Assembly (NCBI RefSeq): GCF_004123805.1
Contig: NZ_RWJX01000029.1
Location: forward strand, 1 to 49,110
Direction: 5' to 3'
Origin: Cellulomonas endophytica
GTDB taxonomy: Bacteria > Actinomycetota > Actinomycetes > Actinomycetales > Cellulomonadaceae
DNA length: 49,110 nucleotides
Numbering within the stretch: the stretch's first letter is position 1; every line of letters begins with the position of its first letter. Below, piece by piece: positions 38,535-47,340 of this stretch. The notes below the pieces were generated by a model. That model worked only from the letters and a program-made list of their open reading frames with translations. It made no database searches and had not been told where the DNA came from. Position numbers and translations under genes: made by a program.

Positions 38535-39148
38535 GCACCTACACGATCCCGTCCGTCGTCGAGAGGCGGCCCGGAGGCGGCGAGCGCGTCGTCGACGTCT
38601 TCAGCCGGCTCCTCACCGACCGCATCGTCTACCTCGGCACCCCGATCGACGACGGCGTGGCCAACGTCCTCGTCGCCCAGCTCCTGCACCTGGAGTCCGA
38701 GGACCCCGACGCCCCCATCGACCTCTACGTGAACTCCCCGGGCGGCTCCTCCAGCGCCGCCCTGGCCGTGTACGACGCCCTGCAGTACGTCCGGCCCCCG
38801 GTCGCGACGACGTGCGTCGGGCAGGCGGCGGGGCCGGCGGCGCTCCTCGTCGCCGGCGGGGAGCCCGGGCGGCGCAGCATCCTGCGGCACGCGACCGTGG
38901 TGCTGCACCAGCCCTCGGCGCAGGGGCGCGGCACGGTGCCCGACCTCATCCTCGCCGCCGACGAGGTGGCGCGGGTCCGCGACGCGCTCGAGGCCGTCCT
39001 CGCGCAGCACACGGGCAGGAGCCCCGCGACGATCCGCCGGGACACGGACCGGGACCGCGTGCTCACGGCCGAGACGGCCGTCGCGTACGGGGTCGTCGAC
39101 CACGTCCTCGAGAGCCGCCCGCGGCGCCCGGCGCTCGCGGGGCGCTGA
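38531..39148 (+). CDS. ClpP-like subunit without the catalytic serine (ClpR-like partner)
   Basis: 205 residues. The ClpP fold is complete: DRIVYLGTPIDDGVANVLVAQL, IDLYVNSPGGSSSAALAVYDAL, HATVVLHQPSAQGRGT with the His, and TDRDRVLTAETAVAYGVVDH with the Asp. The nucleophile segment reads CVGQAAGPAALL, with Gly101 (codon GGG) where Ser is needed; housekeeping ClpP has GQAASMG. It should therefore be structural or regulatory within a mixed barrel, like ClpR of cyanobacteria and plastids, rather than proteolytic. Translation is coupled to the active subunit. Confidence 0.88.
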   Translation: MSTYTIPSVVERRPGGGERVVDVFSRLLTDRIVYLGTPIDDGVANVLVAQLLHLESEDPDAPIDLYVNSPGGSSSAALAVYDALQYVRPPVATTCVGQAAGPAALLVAGGEPGRRSILRHATVVLHQPSAQGRGTVPDLILAADEVARVRDALEAVLAQHTGRSPATIRRDTDRDRVLTAETAVAYGVVDHVLESRPRRPALAGR

Positions 39149-39168
39149 CCGGCCGCACCGGCCGGGGG

Positions 39169-39191
39169 CGCCGACGAGGGGGCCGTCGGCG
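39169..39191. terminator. Bidirectional hairpin between the clpP pair and the regulator
   Basis: Arms CGCCGAC (39169-39175) and GTCGGCG (39185-39191), 9-base loop, in the 52-base gap between two convergent genes. Confidence 0.45.
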
Positions 39192-39200
39192 GGGCCCGCG

Positions 39201-39635
39201 TCAGCCCGCGAGGAGGACGGGCGCCCCGGCCGTGGGGCCGGAGAGCGTGTGCGCCACGCCGCCCGCGAGGTCGACGAGGGTGAGGCCGAGGGCGCCGGTG
39301 AGGGCGGCGAGCACGTCGGAGGAGGCCTCCTTGCGGCCGCGCTCCACCTCCGACAGGTACTGCGGGGAGACGCCGGCGCGTGCGGCCACGTCGACGAGCC
39401 GCAGCCCCGCGTCTCGACGGGCGTCGCGCAGCCGCTGCCCGATCGCCCGGCGCCAGGCCCGCCCGTCGGGCGCCGGGGCGGGCGCCGGGGCAGGCCCGGG
39501 GGCGGTGCCGCCGGGGACCGCGAACCCGGCGCGCCGGGGCGGGCCGACCGGCGTGGCGCGGGGGGTGCGCCGGGCGGCGCGGACCGTGCCCGGACGGGCG
39601 GCGAGGGGGGCGAGCGGGGTGACGGTCGCGGTCAT
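39201..39635 (-). CDS. XRE-family regulator of the PopR/ClgR type
   Basis: 144 residues. The first about 58 are Pro/Ala-rich (with a run of PA repeats) and probably disordered. An XRE helix-turn-helix follows: IGQRLRDARRDAGLRLVDVA, then ARAGVSPQYLSEVERGRKEASS, a string diagnostic of the ClgR/PopR group that activates clp genes. In Streptomyces PopR activates clpP3-clpP4 and is itself destroyed by ClpP1P2, depending on two C-terminal alanines. This protein ends in LLAG instead, so the degron may differ. A perfect PopR box lies just upstream of its own leaderless promoter, which suggests autoregulation as well as control of the convergent clpP pair. Confidence 0.85.
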   Translation of the reverse strand: MTATVTPLAPLAARPGTVRAARRTPRATPVGPPRRAGFAVPGGTAPGPAPAPAPAPDGRAWRRAIGQRLRDARRDAGLRLVDVAARAGVSPQYLSEVERGRKEASSDVLAALTGALGLTLVDLAGGVAHTLSGPTAGAPVLLAG

Positions 39636-39641
39636 GGCCCG

Positions 39642-39647
39642 ACGCTA
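39642..39647 (-). promoter_or_regulatory. -10 hexamer of the PopR-type regulator gene, leaderless
   Basis: TAGCGT on the minus strand with a six-base spacer to ATG 39635. The -35 position reads CCCTGC, unlike consensus. Confidence 0.6.
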
Positions 39648-39675
39648 GCCACGCGGGCGCGGACGCAGGGGCCGC

Positions 39676-39690
39676 TCTGCCCAGGGCAGA
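39676..39690. promoter_or_regulatory. PopR box (perfect dyad) upstream of the regulator gene
   Basis: TCTGCCC-A-GGGCAGA, a perfect 7-base dyad with a one-base centre, equal to TCTGCC-N3-GGCAGA. The centre is 48 bases from the regulator's start codon. A one-base loop cannot form an RNA hairpin, so a protein site is more likely than a terminator for the PAP2 gene. Confidence 0.7.
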
Positions 39691-39697
39691 ACGGCGG

Positions 39698-40552
39698 TCA
39701 GCCGGCGGGCTCGGAGCCGGCGTCGTGCCCGGGGGCACCCGCGGTCATCCGCGCGGCCCGCAGGGCGCGGCGCCGGTCGACGACGACGACCACGCCGAGC
39801 ACCGCGACGGCCAGCGCGAGGCCCGCCGTGACGTCCGTGAGGAAGTGGTAGCCCAGGTAGAGCCGGCTGCCGGCGACGAGCAGGATGCCGGCGCCCGTCG
39901 TCGCGACCCACAGCAGCAGCGGGCGCACGTGCGGCCGCCGGATCCACACGAGGTAGCCCAGGACGAGCAGGAACGTCGCCGTGCCGACCGTGTGCCCCGA
40001 CGGGAAGGAGTAGGTGGACTCCGAGCCGGGCACGGACATCGTCGACAGGGGCGGCCGGGGCCGGGCGACGACCGCCTTGACCGTCACGGACACCAGCGTG
40101 GACAGCACCATCGCGCCGGCGAGCAGCGCCGGCTCCCACCAGCGGCGGGTGCGCACCCCCCAGGCGAGGGTCGCCACGAGCACGACGACGGGCAGCACGG
40201 TGGGCCCCGTCACGGCGGAGACGGCGGTGAGGAACGCGGTCACGGGGCCGCCGCGGGCCGCGACGAGCCACCCCAGCACCGGCCGGTCGGCCTCGGCGAG
40301 GCCGTCGCCCTCGCCGACGACGTCGAGCACCGACCCGAACGCGACCACGCCGGCGACGACGAGCACGAGGCCGAGGAGCACGGCCCCCCGCGACTCGGGC
40401 TCCCGCAGCTCGCCGCGCCGGGCCCACGTGCGCCCGGCCACGTCCACGGCCGTCGCGAGCACCCGGCGGGGGAGCGGCGCGCGCGGCCCGGTCGCGCTCG
40501 CGCCGGACCCGCCCGTGCCGGACGCGCCCCTGCCGGACCCGCCCGTGCTCAC
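39698..40552 (-). CDS. PAP2-family membrane phosphatase
   Basis: 284 residues with six transmembrane helices after a Gly/Ser-rich N-terminus. The three phosphatase motifs are complete: KAVVARPRPP, PSGHT and SRLYLGYHFLTDV. Such enzymes remove phosphate from lipid phosphates (phosphatidate, undecaprenyl pyrophosphate, phosphatidylglycerophosphate) on the outer face of the membrane. The GTG start overlaps the stop of the lipid-kinase gene (GTGA), so kinase and phosphatase are made together, suggesting a lipid phosphate cycle. The GTG is leader-dependent through coupling. Confidence 0.85.
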   Translation of the reverse strand: MSTGGSGRGASGTGGSGASATGPRAPLPRRVLATAVDVAGRTWARRGELREPESRGAVLLGLVLVVAGVVAFGSVLDVVGEGDGLAEADRPVLGWLVAARGGPVTAFLTAVSAVTGPTVLPVVVLVATLAWGVRTRRWWEPALLAGAMVLSTLVSVTVKAVVARPRPPLSTMSVPGSESTYSFPSGHTVGTATFLLVLGYLVWIRRPHVRPLLLWVATTGAGILLVAGSRLYLGYHFLTDVTAGLALAVAVLGVVVVVDRRRALRAARMTAGAPGHDAGSEPAG

Positions 40553-41859
40553 CGGCGGGCGGCCAGGGGCCGGCCGATCGACTTCTCGCCCTCCGGCGGC
40601 GCACCCTCGGCCTCCGCCGCCACGTCGCCCTCGGCGCGGTCTCGCTGGGCCTTCGCCCGCTGGCCGGCGGCGCTGTCCTCGGGCACGCGCATGACGAGCG
40701 CACCCGGGTCGACGTGGAACGTCAGCTCCGTCGCCTCGCCGACGACGTCGCCGTCGACCTGGACGGTCTCGGCGTCGGGCAGCACCACCTTCACGCGGCG
40801 CGCGCGGGCGTGGTCGATGCGGCCGATCTTGTTGGGCAGGTCGCTGCGGATGCCGACGCCCTGGAGCGCGACCTCCCCGAACAGCTGCGCCCAGCCGGCG
40901 ACGCCCCCGCGGGCGTCGAGCGCCGCGAGGTCGAGCACGCCGTCGTCGAGCTCGGCGTCGGGGAGCAGGGTGATGCCGCCCGGCAGCCGCCCGCAGTTCC
41001 CGACGAGGAGCGAGCGCAGGCGCACGGGCGCGGCCTGCCCGTCGTCGATCGCCACCTCGGCGCGGATGCGCCGGCCGTGCAGGTGGCGGGCGCCGGAGAC
41101 GAAGTAGGCCATCCAGCCGACCTTGGCCTTGAGGTCCTCGTCGGCGTCCCCGACCACCGCGGCGTCGAACCCGAGGCCCGCGATGACGAGGAAGATGTGG
41201 TCGCGCGGCCGGTCGGTGTCGTCGGGGAGGTCGTCGGAGGCCTCGGCGACGTCGTCGCTCACCTGCGACTCCCAGCGGTCGACGCGCAGCCGGCCGACGT
41301 CGATCGTGTGGTTGACGCCGTCGAGGGCGATGTCCAGCGCGTCGAGCGGGTCGTTCAGGGGGATGTCGAGGTTGCGGGCGAGCAGGTTGCCCGTGCCCAG
41401 CGGCATGAGGCCCATCGCGACGCCCGTCCCCGCGAGCGCCTCGGCGACGGCGCGCACGGTGCCGTCCCCGCCCACGGCGACGACGAGCTGCGCGCCCTGC
41501 TCGAGCGCCTTCTTCGCCTGGCCGACGCCGGGGTCCTCGGCCGACGTGTCGAACCACAGGGGCTCGGGCAGGTACTGCTGCGAGCACACGCGGCGCACCG
41601 CCCGGCGCAGGCCCGGCACGTTGGGCTTCGTCGGGTTCGCCACGAAGGCGACGAGGGGCCCCGTCGGCCCGGGCCCGCCGTGCACCGCGGTCGTCGGCGC
41701 CGGCGCGGCGACGGGCGGCGGCAGCTCGGGCGCGGGCCGCGACAGCCGGTCGATCTCCTTGTCGGCGCGGGCCACGCGGCCCGAGGTGCGGACCACCAGC
41801 ACGATCGCGACGACGGCCAGGACCGTCGCGACGACGGCCAGCCACTCTCCCCAGGTCAT
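40549..41859 (-). CDS. Diacylglycerol/sphingosine-kinase-like lipid kinase
   Basis: 436 residues. An N-terminal signal-anchor helix (WLAVVATVLAVVAIVLVV) and a proline-rich linker lead to a DAGK catalytic domain: VAFVANPTKPNV, the glycine-rich VVAVGGDGTVRAVAEAL, and LMPLGTGNLLARNLDIPL. The C-terminal domain includes AGLGFDAAVVGD, LLVGNCGRLPGGITLLPDAELDDGVLD, and VQVDGDVVGEA. Membrane tethering at the N-terminus is less common in this family. It should phosphorylate diacylglycerol or a related lipid at the inner face. First gene of a two-gene operon with the PAP2 phosphatase; translation begins at a leaderless ATG. Confidence 0.87.
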   Translation of the reverse strand: MTWGEWLAVVATVLAVVAIVLVVRTSGRVARADKEIDRLSRPAPELPPPVAAPAPTTAVHGGPGPTGPLVAFVANPTKPNVPGLRRAVRRVCSQQYLPEPLWFDTSAEDPGVGQAKKALEQGAQLVVAVGGDGTVRAVAEALAGTGVAMGLMPLGTGNLLARNLDIPLNDPLDALDIALDGVNHTIDVGRLRVDRWESQVSDDVAEASDDLPDDTDRPRDHIFLVIAGLGFDAAVVGDADEDLKAKVGWMAYFVSGARHLHGRRIRAEVAIDDGQAAPVRLRSLLVGNCGRLPGGITLLPDAELDDGVLDLAALDARGGVAGWAQLFGEVALQGVGIRSDLPNKIGRIDHARARRVKVVLPDAETVQVDGDVVGEATELTFHVDPGALVMRVPEDSAAGQRAKAQRDRAEGDVAAEAEGAPPEGEKSIGRPLAARR

Positions 41860-41865
41860 GCGCGC

Positions 41866-41871
41866 AACCTA
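41866..41871 (-). promoter_or_regulatory. -10 hexamer of the lipid kinase operon, leaderless
   Basis: TAGGTT on the minus strand with a six-base spacer to ATG 41859. Confidence 0.6.
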
Positions 41872-41920
41872 CGCCGGGCACGGGCGCCCGGCCCCCCGGT
41901 GCGCCCCGACCGGGCGCACG

Positions 41921-44071
41921 TCACCCCAGCGCGGCGGTGACGGCGTCGGCGGGGACGGGGCGACCGAGCAGGTAGCCCTGCGCGTAGGGGCAGCCGAGGC
42001 GGCGGACGCGCGCGAGCTGGCCCGGCGTCTCGACGCCCTCGACGACCGTGGCGGCCCCGATGGCGCCGGCCAGGTCCACCACCATGGAGAAGATCGACTC
42101 GTCGTCGGGGAGCCGGGCCGTGAAGGAACGGTCGACCTTGAGCACGTCGATGGGCAGGTCGCGCAGGTACGCCAGCGAGCTGTACCCCGTGCCGAAGTCG
42201 TCGACCGCCATCCGCACCCCCAGGCGCCGCAGCCGCTGCAGCGCGGGGACCGCGGCGGCGACGTCCTCCATGAGCACGGTCTCGGTGATCTCCAGCTGGA
42301 GTGCCGAGCCGGGCAGCCCCGCACGCTCCAGGGCGGCGGCCACGCGGTCGACGCCGTCGGGGGAGGTGAGCTGGCACGAGGAGGTGTTGACGGCCACGGT
42401 GAGCTCGCGCCCCGTGCGCTCCCGCCAGGTGCGCACGTCGGCGAGGGCGCGCCGCAGCACGTGGTCGGTGAGGGCGTCCATGAGCCGCAGCTCCTCGGCC
42501 ACCGCCACGAACTCCGACGGCGGCACGGGCCCGTGCCCCGGCCGGTCCCACCGCGCGAGCGCCTCCCACCCCACGGGCGCCGGGCCGGGCGCGTCGAGGC
42601 GGTGGATGGGCTGGTAGGCGAGGGCGAGCTCGCCCTCGCGCACGGCCCGCCGCAGGTCCGCGTGCAGGGTCAGCGTCGTCGTCGCGCGCTCGCGCATGGC
42701 GGGGTCGAGGACCGCCACCCGGTCCCGGCCCGCGCCCTTGGCGCCGTACATCGCCACGTCCGCGTCGCGCAGGAGCCCGGCCACGTCGCGCTCGCCGGGG
42801 CCGGCCAGCGCGAGGCCCACGGACAGGGAGGCCGACGCGACGCCGCCGGCCCCGGGCAGGTCGACCCGGGCGGCCGCGCGCACGCGCTCGGCGAGGGCGC
42901 GCGCCTCGTCGGGGGTCGAGAGCCCCGGGCACAGGACGGCGAACTCGTCGCCGCCCAGGCGTGCGACGGTGTCGCCGGGGCGCACGACCTCCTGCAGCCG
43001 GTCGGCGACGACGCGCAGCAGCTCGTCGCCGACGGCGTGCCCCAGGGAGTCGTTGACGAGCTTGAAGCGGTCGACGTCGCAGAACAGCACGGCGGTGGCG
43101 CGGCCGTCCCGGCCCGACTGCGCGAGGGCCACCTCCACCCGGTCGTGGAAGAGGGTGCGGTTGGGCAGGCCGGTGAGGGCGTCGTGGGTGGCCGAGTGCG
43201 CGAGCGCGGCGGCGTCGCGGCGCTGCTCCGTGACGTCGACGACGACCGCGCCGACGCCCAGCACCCGGCTCGCGGTGCGGACGGGGAACCAGCCGGCCAC
43301 GTGGACCCGCCCGTTCGCGAGCAGCTCGACGTCCGGCAGCGGCTCGCCGGAGGCGAGCACCCGCTCCAGGCTCGCGCGCACGACCGGGTCGAGCGCGGCC
43401 TCGTCGTGGGGCCGCCGCCCGAGTGCCGCGGGCAGGGTGAGCCCGAGGACGTCCGCGAGCCCGCGGTTGACGCGCACGAGACGCAGGGCGGGGTCCCAGA
43501 AGCCGAGGCCGACCGTCGTGGCGTCGAGGTAGGTGTCCAGGAGCGCCAGGCTCTCGCCGCGCTCGCGGGCGGCCTGGCGGTACGCGGCGGCGGCCGTCCC
43601 GGTGATGACGCCCAGCGCGGCCAGGAAGAACGCCCGGACGAGCGCGACGACGACGCCGCCGTCCGCGGCCTCCTGCGGCAGGAGGGTCAGGTAGGCCAGC
43701 GGCACGACGACGGGCACGACCCGCCCGATGCGCCGCGGCAGGATCAGCGGGTGGACCGACGCCACGACGAAGTACCAGAGCAGGAGCGAGGAGCTGCCCG
43801 GCACCCTCTGCGACAGCAGCAGCGTGCCGGCGACGACGACCACGGCGCCGCGGACCGTGCTGTCGAGCACGCTGCGGCGGCCGAGCACGCCGGACACGCC
43901 GAGGGCGGCGAGCAGCGCGCCCACCGCCAGCGCCTCCCACCAGGTCCGCTCGACCTCGAGCTGGAGGACGACGGTGTGCGCCGCGAGGGCCGCGCACGTG
44001 ACGGGCTCCAGGAGCCGCACCCGGTCCGGGATCGTCAGGCTGCGCCGCGGCACGGCCGGGAGCCTCCACAT
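41921..44071 (-). CDS. Membrane PAS-GGDEF-EAL protein, probably bifunctional c-di-GMP enzyme
   Basis: 716 residues. About six transmembrane helices (20-180) are followed by a PAS domain (about 190-310, TYLDATTVGLGFWDPALRLV), GGDEF (about 320-475) and EAL (about 485-715). The cyclase site is intact (ARLGGDEFAVL, 373-377) with an RPGD inhibitory site five residues upstream. The phosphodiesterase site is also intact: [11 protein letters not shown] (Glu503), [29 protein letters not shown] and VEGVETPGQ. It could both make and destroy cyclic di-GMP, with direction set by the PAS and membrane sensors. ATG 44071 has GAGG upstream and a TAGCAT hexamer further out; divergent from serS. Confidence 0.88.
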   Translation of the reverse strand: MWRLPAVPRRSLTIPDRVRLLEPVTCAALAAHTVVLQLEVERTWWEALAVGALLAALGVSGVLGRRSVLDSTVRGAVVVVAGTLLLSQRVPGSSSLLLWYFVVASVHPLILPRRIGRVVPVVVPLAYLTLLPQEAADGGVVVALVRAFFLAALGVITGTAAAAYRQAARERGESLALLDTYLDATTVGLGFWDPALRLVRVNRGLADVLGLTLPAALGRRPHDEAALDPVVRASLERVLASGEPLPDVELLANGRVHVAGWFPVRTASRVLGVGAVVVDVTEQRRDAAALAHSATHDALTGLPNRTLFHDRVEVALAQSGRDGRATAVLFCDVDRFKLVNDSLGHAVGDELLRVVADRLQEVVRPGDTVARLGGDEFAVLCPGLSTPDEARALAERVRAAARVDLPGAGGVASASLSVGLALAGPGERDVAGLLRDADVAMYGAKGAGRDRVAVLDPAMRERATTTLTLHADLRRAVREGELALAYQPIHRLDAPGPAPVGWEALARWDRPGHGPVPPSEFVAVAEELRLMDALTDHVLRRALADVRTWRERTGRELTVAVNTSSCQLTSPDGVDRVAAALERAGLPGSALQLEITETVLMEDVAAAVPALQRLRRLGVRMAVDDFGTGYSSLAYLRDLPIDVLKVDRSFTARLPDDESIFSMVVDLAGAIGAATVVEGVETPGQLARVRRLGCPYAQGYLLGRPVPADAVTAALG

Positions 44072-44103
44072 CGGGACCTCGCACCCCCTGCCGTCGTGCT
44101 CGG

Positions 44104-44109
44104 ATGCTA
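44104..44109 (-). promoter_or_regulatory. -10 hexamer of the GGDEF-EAL gene
   Basis: TAGCAT on the minus strand, 32 bases from the ATG; the short leader holds a purine-rich ribosome site. Confidence 0.5.
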
Positions 44110-44153
44110 GACCGCGCCCCCCGGGGCCGCGCGCCCGGTCGCCGGTCCGTCGA

Positions 44154-44159
44154 TAGGCT
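44154..44159 (+). promoter_or_regulatory. -10 hexamer of serS, leaderless
   Basis: TAGGCT with a six-base spacer to GTG 44166. The serS and GGDEF-EAL promoters are back to back, 44 bases apart. Confidence 0.6.
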
Positions 44160-44165
44160 CGCCCC

Positions 44166-45491
44166 GTGATCGACCTGCGACTCCTGCGCGAGGACCCGGA
44201 CCGGGTCCGCGCGAGCCAGACCCTCCGCGGTGACGACCCGGGCCTCGTCGACGAGGTGCTCTCCGCCGACGCCCACCGCCGGTCCGCGCTCACGGAGTTC
44301 GAGGGCCTGCGGGCGGAGCAGAAGGCGTTCGGCAAGCGCGTCGCCGCCGCCCGGGGCGAGGAGAAGGCCGCGCTCCTGGCGGAGGTGAAGGGCCTGGCGG
44401 AGCGCGTGAAGGCCCTCGGCGCGGAGGCCGACGAGGCGGAGGCGACCGCGACGGCGCTGGCCCGCCGCATCGGCAACGTCGTCGAGGACGGCGTCCCGCC
44501 CGGGGGCGAGGACGACTACGTGGTCCTCGAGCACGTGGGCACCCCGCGGGACTGGGCGGCCGAGTACGGGGACGGCTTCACCGTCCGCGACCACCTCGAG
44601 CTCGGCGAGGGCCTCGGCGCCATCGACACCGAGCGCGGCGCGAAGGTCTCCGGGGCGCGCTTCTACTTCCTCACCGGCATCGGGGCCCGGCTGGAGCTCG
44701 CGCTGCTCACCGCCGCGATGGACACCGCGCTCGCGGCGGGCTTCACGCCCATGATCACGCCGACGCTCGTGAAGCCGGAGGTCATGGCGGGCACGGGCTT
44801 CCTCGGCGCCCACGCCGACGAGGTCTACCGGCTCGAGGCGGACGACCTGTACCTCGTCGGGACGAGCGAGGTCGCGCTCGCGGGCTACCACTCCGGCGAG
44901 GTCCTCGACCTGTCCGCCGGGCCGCTGCGGTACGCGGGGTGGTCGGCGTGCTACCGGCGCGAGGCGGGCTCCTACGGCAAGGACACCCGCGGCATCATCC
45001 GGGTCCACCAGTTCCACAAGGTCGAGGCGTTCTCCTGGACGACGGTCGAGGACGCGGCCGACGAGCACCGCCGGATCCTCGGCTGGGAGCGGCAGATGCT
45101 CGACCTCGTCGAGCTGCCCTACCGCGTCATCGACACGGCCGCCGGCGACCTGGGCTCGAGCGCCGCCCGCAAGTTCGACTGCGAGGCGTGGCTGCCCAGC
45201 CAGGGGCGCTACCTCGAGCTCACGTCCACCTCCAACTGCACCACCTTCCAGGCCCGGCGCCTCGGCGTGCGCGAGCGGACGGCCGACGGCGCCCTGCGGC
45301 CCGTCGCCACGCTCAACGGCACGCTGGCGACCACGCGGTGGATCGTCGCGATCCTGGAGAACCACCAGCTCCCCGACGGGTCCGTGCGGGTGCCGGCCGG
45401 GCTCCGGCCGTACCTGGGGGGCCTGGAGGTGCTCGAGCCGACGGCGGCGCGGGGCCCGGTGGGGGCGACGAGTGCGGAGGTGCGGTCATGA
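44166..45491 (+). CDS. serS: Seryl-tRNA synthetase
   Basis: 441 residues. It charges tRNA-Ser. The N-terminal coiled-coil arm (about 30-105, [20 protein letters not shown]) binds the long variable arm of the tRNA. The class II core follows: motif 1 around [35 protein letters not shown], motif 2 in [21 protein letters not shown], and motif 3 in [19 protein letters not shown]. Its ATGA overlap with the HAD gene couples the two. Leaderless GTG start. Confidence 0.97.
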   Translation: MIDLRLLREDPDRVRASQTLRGDDPGLVDEVLSADAHRRSALTEFEGLRAEQKAFGKRVAAARGEEKAALLAEVKGLAERVKALGAEADEAEATATALARRIGNVVEDGVPPGGEDDYVVLEHVGTPRDWAAEYGDGFTVRDHLELGEGLGAIDTERGAKVSGARFYFLTGIGARLELALLTAAMDTALAAGFTPMITPTLVKPEVMAGTGFLGAHADEVYRLEADDLYLVGTSEVALAGYHSGEVLDLSAGPLRYAGWSACYRREAGSYGKDTRGIIRVHQFHKVEAFSWTTVEDAADEHRRILGWERQMLDLVELPYRVIDTAAGDLGSSAARKFDCEAWLPSQGRYLELTSTSNCTTFQARRLGVRERTADGALRPVATLNGTLATTRWIVAILENHQLPDGSVRVPAGLRPYLGGLEVLEPTAARGPVGATSAEVRS

Positions 45492-46282
45492 GGCGGACGC
45501 GGCTGGTGGCGCTGGACGTCGACGGGACGGTGATGTCCTACGACGGCGTCATCTCGGCCGGCGTGCGGGACGCGGTGTCCCGGCTGCGGGAGGCCGGGGT
45601 GCACGTGGTCCTCGCGACGGGCCGGGGACCGCACTCCGCGGTGCCGGTGGCGCGGGACCTGGGGCTCGACGACGGCTGGGTGGTGTGCTCCAACGGTGCC
45701 GTCACGGCCCGCGTCGCCCCCCTGAGCGACGACGGCTTCGAGGTCGTCCAGGCCGTCACCTTCGACCCCGGCCCCGCGCTGCGGGCGCTCGCGCTGGAGA
45801 TGCCCGACGCGCTCTTCGCCGTGGAGGACCTGGGCCACGGCTTCCGGGTGACGGGCGAGTTCCCCGCCGGCGAGCTGTCGGGCAGGGTGCAGGTCGTCGA
45901 CTTCGAGGAGCTGCTCGGGCAGCCCGCCACCCGCGTCGTCATCCGGGAGCCGCAGGCGGAGCCCGACGAGTTCCGCGCCCTCGTCGAGCGGGTCGGCCTC
46001 CACGAGGTGGAGTACGCCGTCGGCTGGTCGGCCTGGCTCGACCTCACGCCGGGCGGCATCTCGAAGGCGAGCGCGCTCGAGACCGTCCGGCAGGACCTCG
46101 ACGTGGAGCCCTTCGGCACGATGGCGGTCGGCGACGGCGCCAACGACTGCACGATGATCGAGTGGGCGGCGCGCGGGGTGGCGATGGGCCAGGCGCCCGA
46201 GCACGTGCGCGCCGTCGCCGACGAGGTCACCGGCACCGTGGAGGACGACGGGCTCGTGCCCGTGCTGCTCTCCGTCCTGTGA
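45488..46282 (+). CDS. HAD-superfamily Cof-type hydrolase
   Basis: 264 residues. The four HAD motifs are present: VALDVDGTV (nucleophile Asp), [10 protein letters not shown], a conserved lysine in [10 protein letters not shown], and [15 protein letters not shown] (metal ligands). Between motifs I and III it carries the Cof-type C2 cap. Such enzymes dephosphorylate sugar phosphates or flavin precursors; the substrate is unknown. The gene overlaps serS by ATGA and has GGAGGTG upstream, so both coupling and direct initiation are possible. The serS-HAD pairing is common in actinobacteria. Confidence 0.88.
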   Translation: MRRTRLVALDVDGTVMSYDGVISAGVRDAVSRLREAGVHVVLATGRGPHSAVPVARDLGLDDGWVVCSNGAVTARVAPLSDDGFEVVQAVTFDPGPALRALALEMPDALFAVEDLGHGFRVTGEFPAGELSGRVQVVDFEELLGQPATRVVIREPQAEPDEFRALVERVGLHEVEYAVGWSAWLDLTPGGISKASALETVRQDLDVEPFGTMAVGDGANDCTMIEWAARGVAMGQAPEHVRAVADEVTGTVEDDGLVPVLLSVL

Positions 46283-46316
46283 CGGCTGCGGCAGCCCGCC
46301 GCCCGGTGCCGGGCGC

Positions 46317-47231
46317 GTGACGCGGGTCCCGGCGCCGGCGCTCTTCGTCGTCTCGGGGCTCACGCAGTACGTCGGCGCGGCGGTCGCGGTCGGGCTCTTC
46401 GCGGTGCTGCCCGCCCCGACCGTGGCGTGGCTGCGGGTCGCGGTCTCGGCGCTGCTCCTCGTCGCGTGGCGGCGGCCGTGGCGCGAGCGGGAGCCCGGCG
46501 GCGGGCACGGGCCCGCGTCGGGTCGGCCGGTCTGGCGCGGCCGGCGGCTCGGCGTCGCCGTCGCGTTCGGCGTCGCGCTGGCGGTCATGAACGTCGCGTT
46601 CTACGTCGCCATCGACCACCTGCCCCTCGGCACGGCGGTCGCCGTGGAGTTCCTCGGCCCGGTGGCCGTGGCGGCGCTGACGGGGCGCGGGTGGCGGGAG
46701 CGGGGCGCGGTCGTCGTCGCGGCCGGCGGCGTGGCCCTGCTGGCCGGGGTGCAGCTCGGCGCGGGTCCGAGCGCGGGCGTCGGGCTCCTCGCGGCGCTCG
46801 GCTCGGCCGCCGCGTGGGCGGCGTACATCCTGCTCGGCCGCCGGGTCGCGCTCGCCGGCGGCCCGGGCTCCGACGCGCTCGCCGGCCTCGCGGTCGCCAT
46901 GGCCGCGGGCGGCCTCGTCCTGGCACCCGTGCTGGCGCCGGGAGCGGCGCCGCTGCTGGCCGACGGGCGGCTGCTCGGCCTCGTCGTCGTCGTCGCGGTG
47001 TGCTCCTCGCTCGTGCCCTACGGGCTGGAGCAGCTCGTCCTGCGGCGCGTGAGCGCGGCGACGTTCGCCGTGCTGCTCGCGCTGCTCCCGGCCACGGCGA
47101 CGGTCGTGGGGGCGGTGGGGCTGCGCCAGGCTCCGGCCCTGCCCGAGCTCGTCGGCCTCGCGCTCGTCTCCGGCGCGATCCTGCTGGCCGGACGGCCGCG
47201 GACGGCCGGCCCCGAGGTCGCGGCGGGCTGA
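46317..47231 (+). CDS. EamA-family (DMT) exporter
   Basis: 304 residues, ten transmembrane helices in two EamA repeats. The first half includes MNVAFYVAIDHLPLGTAVAVEFLGPVAVA, as in RhtA-like threonine/homoserine exporters; the second has SLVPYGLEQLVLRRVSAATFAVLLALLPA. A cytoplasmic loop rich in Arg, Gly and Pro separates helices 2 and 3. The exact substrate is unknown; amino-acid or metabolite export is likely. Start GTG has no obvious ribosome site, and it follows the HAD gene by 34 bases, so it may be part of the serS operon. Confidence 0.85.
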   Translation: MTRVPAPALFVVSGLTQYVGAAVAVGLFAVLPAPTVAWLRVAVSALLLVAWRRPWREREPGGGHGPASGRPVWRGRRLGVAVAFGVALAVMNVAFYVAIDHLPLGTAVAVEFLGPVAVAALTGRGWRERGAVVVAAGGVALLAGVQLGAGPSAGVGLLAALGSAAAWAAYILLGRRVALAGGPGSDALAGLAVAMAAGGLVLAPVLAPGAAPLLADGRLLGLVVVVAVCSSLVPYGLEQLVLRRVSAATFAVLLALLPATATVVGAVGLRQAPALPELVGLALVSGAILLAGRPRTAGPEVAAG

Positions 47232-47340
47232 TCGCGGACCCGTCGGGATCCGGACCCATCCGGCTCCCGGCCCGCGCCGAACCCCGGGTGTCCGCAACCG
47301 CTCGACCGGGGCGCGCAGAGGCGCCCGGACCGGAGACACC

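Noticed and set aside
39676..39690. Terminator for the lipid kinase-PAP2 operon
   Set aside because: The dyad has a one-base centre, too small for an RNA loop, and matches a known regulator site.
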